In this document: positions 21,027-22,778 of the stretch, in pieces
Numbering within the stretch: position 1 is the first letter of the stretch
How the letters are laid out: the number at the start of each line of letters is the position of its first letter
DNA from: Dehalococcoidia bacterium
Lineage (GTDB): Bacteria; Chloroflexota; Dehalococcoidia; Bin125
Length of the DNA stretch: 22,778 nucleotides
Direction: 5' to 3'
NCBI GenBank assembly: GCA_007571275.1
Contig: RKRS01000259.1
Span: 1 to 22,778 of the forward strand
Translations under genes and position numbers: made by a program
Notes under the pieces: model-generated
Databases searched by the model: none
The model's input: the letters and a program-made list of their open reading frames with translations, nothing else
Told to the model about the DNA's origin: nothing

Positions 21027-22778
21027 TCAGACCGTCTGCGGGCCGCGGACCAGCTTGCCTGGCAGCGCGCCGGTCAACTCGTCGTCCTCGAGAATCACTT
21101 CGCCCGCGCAGATCGTCGCGACGTAGCCGCTCGGACGCTGCATGAAGCGCTTCGCCCCTTCGGGCAGGTCGTAGACCATGTGCGGCGCGTCAGTGTCGAG
21201 CCGCTCGAGGTCGATCACATTGACATCAGCCCGCTTGCCGACCGCCAACTCGCCGCGGTCGCGCAGGTTGTACAGGTCGGCGTTCGCGCCCGACTGCTTG
21301 TGCACGATCATTTCCAGTGGCACGCGCTCGCCGCGGGTGCGGTCGCGACCCCAGTAAGCGAGGTTCCACGAGACCATGTGCGCGTCGGAAACCGCGGCGA
21401 CATGCGCGCCAGCATCCGAAAGGCCGTTGCGCGTTAGCGGGTGCAGCATCAGCTCGCGCATGTAGTCGAAGTTGCCCTGCGAGTAGCCCTCGAGGTAGAC
21501 CAACAACAACGTCGAGCCGTCGCCCTGCGTCATCAGATCGTAGAAGGCGTCCTCGGTGCTCATCCCGTTGCGCTCGGCGTGGGCCGCGACGGATCGTTCG
21601 TATTCTGGTTCGTAGACTGGCGGGTCTCCGAGCACGTAGACCCCCTCGGGCCAGTTCAGGACCATCTCCAGCATGCCCGGCATCAGGTTGCCCGGCGTCG
21701 TGTCGACCAGGAACGGGTGACCCTCCGGGTTTTCCACCTTCTTGCGCACGTCGTTGGTCAGGTCCCAGTCGCTGGCCAGAATCTGCGCCTTGATCTCCGG
21801 GTCGCGCATCTGCTCGAGGCGCTCGGGGAGCGGCAGATGCTCGACCAGCTCTCGGTAGGCGTAGTTGAGCACGTACGGGTGGATCGAACCCTCGAGGTTC
21901 ATCAGCAGGGTGGTGCCGCGACCTCGCACCTGAGGGAAGATGCGCACGCCACGCTCGGTGGCTTCTTCGACGCTCTCCAGTCCCTGCTTCCAACCCGCGC
22001 CCGCCGTCACCGATCCCTCACCAGAGAGATAGGTGATCGTCAGGTCATGCTCGAGCGCCATGTTCTCGACCCACTCACGCTCGAACGGCCCGACCAGCTG
22101 GAAGACGCCGCCCCCGCCTTGCTCGATCCCTTCCGCGACCGCCTCAAGCTCGGGGTACTGGGCGAGTGTGCCCGGGATCAGCTCACCCTCTTTGGTGCGG
22201 TGAGCCAGCAGGCGGTTCGAGGAGAAGCCGACCGCGCCGGCCTCGATGCCCTCGCGCACCAGACGTCGCATATGGGCCAGCTCTTCGTCGCTGGGCTGCA
22301 CGTCGTCGGCGCCGCGCGGTCCCATGACATAGGTGCGCAGCGCGCAGTGCGGGAACTGTGCCGCGATGTCGATCACGCGCGGCTTGTCATCAATCGCGTC
22401 GAGGTACTCGGGGAACGATTCCCATTCCCAGGTGATCCCGGCCGACATCGCCGTGGCCGGGATGTCTTCCACTGCGTCCATCAGATCCATCAGCCACTCG
22501 CGGTCAGACTCGCGCACGGGCGCGAAGCCGACACCGCAGTTACCCATCACGACGGTCGTCACGCCGTTGTAGCAGGACGGCGTCATGTACGGGTCCCACG
22601 AGACCTGCGCGTCCATGTGCGTATGGATGTCGATCCAGCCGGGCGTGACCAGCTTGCCCGAGGCGTCGATCTCACGGCTGCCCGGGCCGACCTCCCCGCC
22701 CACCTGCGTAATGCGGTCGCCGTCGATGGCGATGTCGCCAATGAACTCGGGCGCGCCGGTCCCGTCAATGATGCGTCC
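21027..22778 (-). CDS. N-acyl-D-amino-acid deacylase-like amidohydrolase (amidohydrolase_3), N-terminus cut by the window
   Basis: The frame stays open to the right edge and gives about 583 residues. The edge region reads RIIDGTGAPEFIGDIAIDGDRI, the small beta-sandwich that normally precedes the barrel, so the GTG at 22703 is not the true start; perhaps ten residues are missing. Metal-site features are IDIHTHMD, the bridging-type Cys in MGNCGVGFAP, FSSNRLLAH, and the C-terminal SDAGAHVAAVSD. The end returns to the sandwich (GKRADVNVIDLERLDTD). The family includes D-aminoacylases, dihydropyrimidinase-like enzymes and related cytoplasmic hydrolases. The middle-barrel His ligands of characterised D-aminoacylase are not obvious, so the substrate may differ. 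It lies 279 bp upstream of the binding-protein gene, in the same direction. Confidence 0.88.
   Translation of the reverse strand, partial: GRIIDGTGAPEFIGDIAIDGDRITQVGGEVGPGSREIDASGKLVTPGWIDIHTHMDAQVSWDPYMTPSCYNGVTTVVMGNCGVGFAPVRESDREWLMDLMDAVEDIPATAMSAGITWEWESFPEYLDAIDDKPRVIDIAAQFPHCALRTYVMGPRGADDVQPSDEELAHMRRLVREGIEAGAVGFSSNRLLAHRTKEGELIPGTLAQYPELEAVAEGIEQGGGGVFQLVGPFEREWVENMALEHDLTITYLSGEGSVTAGAGWKQGLESVEEATERGVRIFPQVRGRGTTLLMNLEGSIHPYVLNYAYRELVEHLPLPERLEQMRDPEIKAQILASDWDLTNDVRKKVENPEGHPFLVDTTPGNLMPGMLEMVLNWPEGVYVLGDPPVYEPEYERSVAAHAERNGMSTEDAFYDLMTQGDGSTLLLVYLEGYSQGNFDYMRELMLHPLTRNGLSDAGAHVAAVSDAHMVSWNLAYWGRDRTRGERVPLEMIVHKQSGANADLYNLRDRGELAVGKRADVNVIDLERLDTDAPHMVYDLPEGAKRFMQRPSGYVATICAGEVILEDDELTGALPGKLVRGPQTV

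Noticed and set aside
22701..22703. GTG at 22703 as the start of the deacylase-like gene.
   Set aside because: The upstream frame stays open to the edge and encodes the expected N-terminal strand motif (IIDGTGAPEF), so the gene is cut by the window.

Overview
The window is a high-GC, gene-dense stretch (about nine tenths coding) of what looks like an accessory catabolic region of a free-living bacterium. The gene mix is short-chain dehydrogenases (SDRs), enolase-superfamily enzymes, amidohydrolases, a DhaA-type haloalkane dehalogenase, DinB proteins and a lipoprotein binding protein with a Gln-rich linker. That mix best fits Chloroflexota, for example SAR202/Dehalococcoidia-like or Thermomicrobia-like lineages. 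This assignment is inference from gene content and style only; there is no rRNA or tRNA in the window.

Layout. (1) 1-1054, plus strand: the 3' part of a 3-oxoacid CoA-transferase B subunit, then a NuoI-like 2x[4Fe-4S] protein. (2) 1193-5625, minus strand: five tandem SDR genes in two subfamilies (three of about 298 aa, two of about 260 aa), read from 5625 down to 1193. (3) 5751-7791, plus strand: an eight-helix membrane protein of unknown function, then an amidohydrolase_2 enzyme. (4) 7899-13541, minus strand: a seven-gene run read from 13541 down: haloalkane dehalogenase, two DinB paralogues, hotdog thioesterase, SDR, a hydrolase-fold/adenylate cyclase fusion, and a URO-D/MtaA-like zinc methyltransferase-type protein. 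(5) 13676-15654, plus strand: VOC protein, nitroreductase, two-domain MaoC hydratase. (6) 15813-20747, minus strand: solute-binding lipoprotein, two Dpp-type permeases and a mandelate-racemase-like enolase enzyme. (7) 21027 to the right edge, minus strand: an N-acyl-D-amino-acid-deacylase-like amidohydrolase, incomplete at its N-terminus.

How it fits together. Region 6 looks like an uptake-plus-catabolism operon for an acidic or peptide-like substrate, but no ATPase subunits are in view. Regions 4 and 5 diverge from a shared 134-bp spacer. They combine dehalogenation, possible thiol-dependent detoxification (DinB), acyl-CoA chemistry (hotdog, MaoC, SDR), nitro/flavin reduction and a cyclic-AMP-type sensor, which suggests breakdown of halogenated or other xenobiotic-like organics. 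This is inference from context.

Three things stand out. A two-hairpin repeat lies in each of the three convergent gene junctions of the window and in no other spacer that I could find. The cyclase fusion has a complete set of catalytic cyclase residues behind a hydrolase domain whose nucleophile Ser is Tyr. The MaoC protein appears to have lost opposite halves of the Asp/His dyad in its two domains. The longest gene-free stretch is 20748-21026 (279 bp), which holds a candidate promoter with an operator-like palindrome and a perfect 10-bp inverted repeat.
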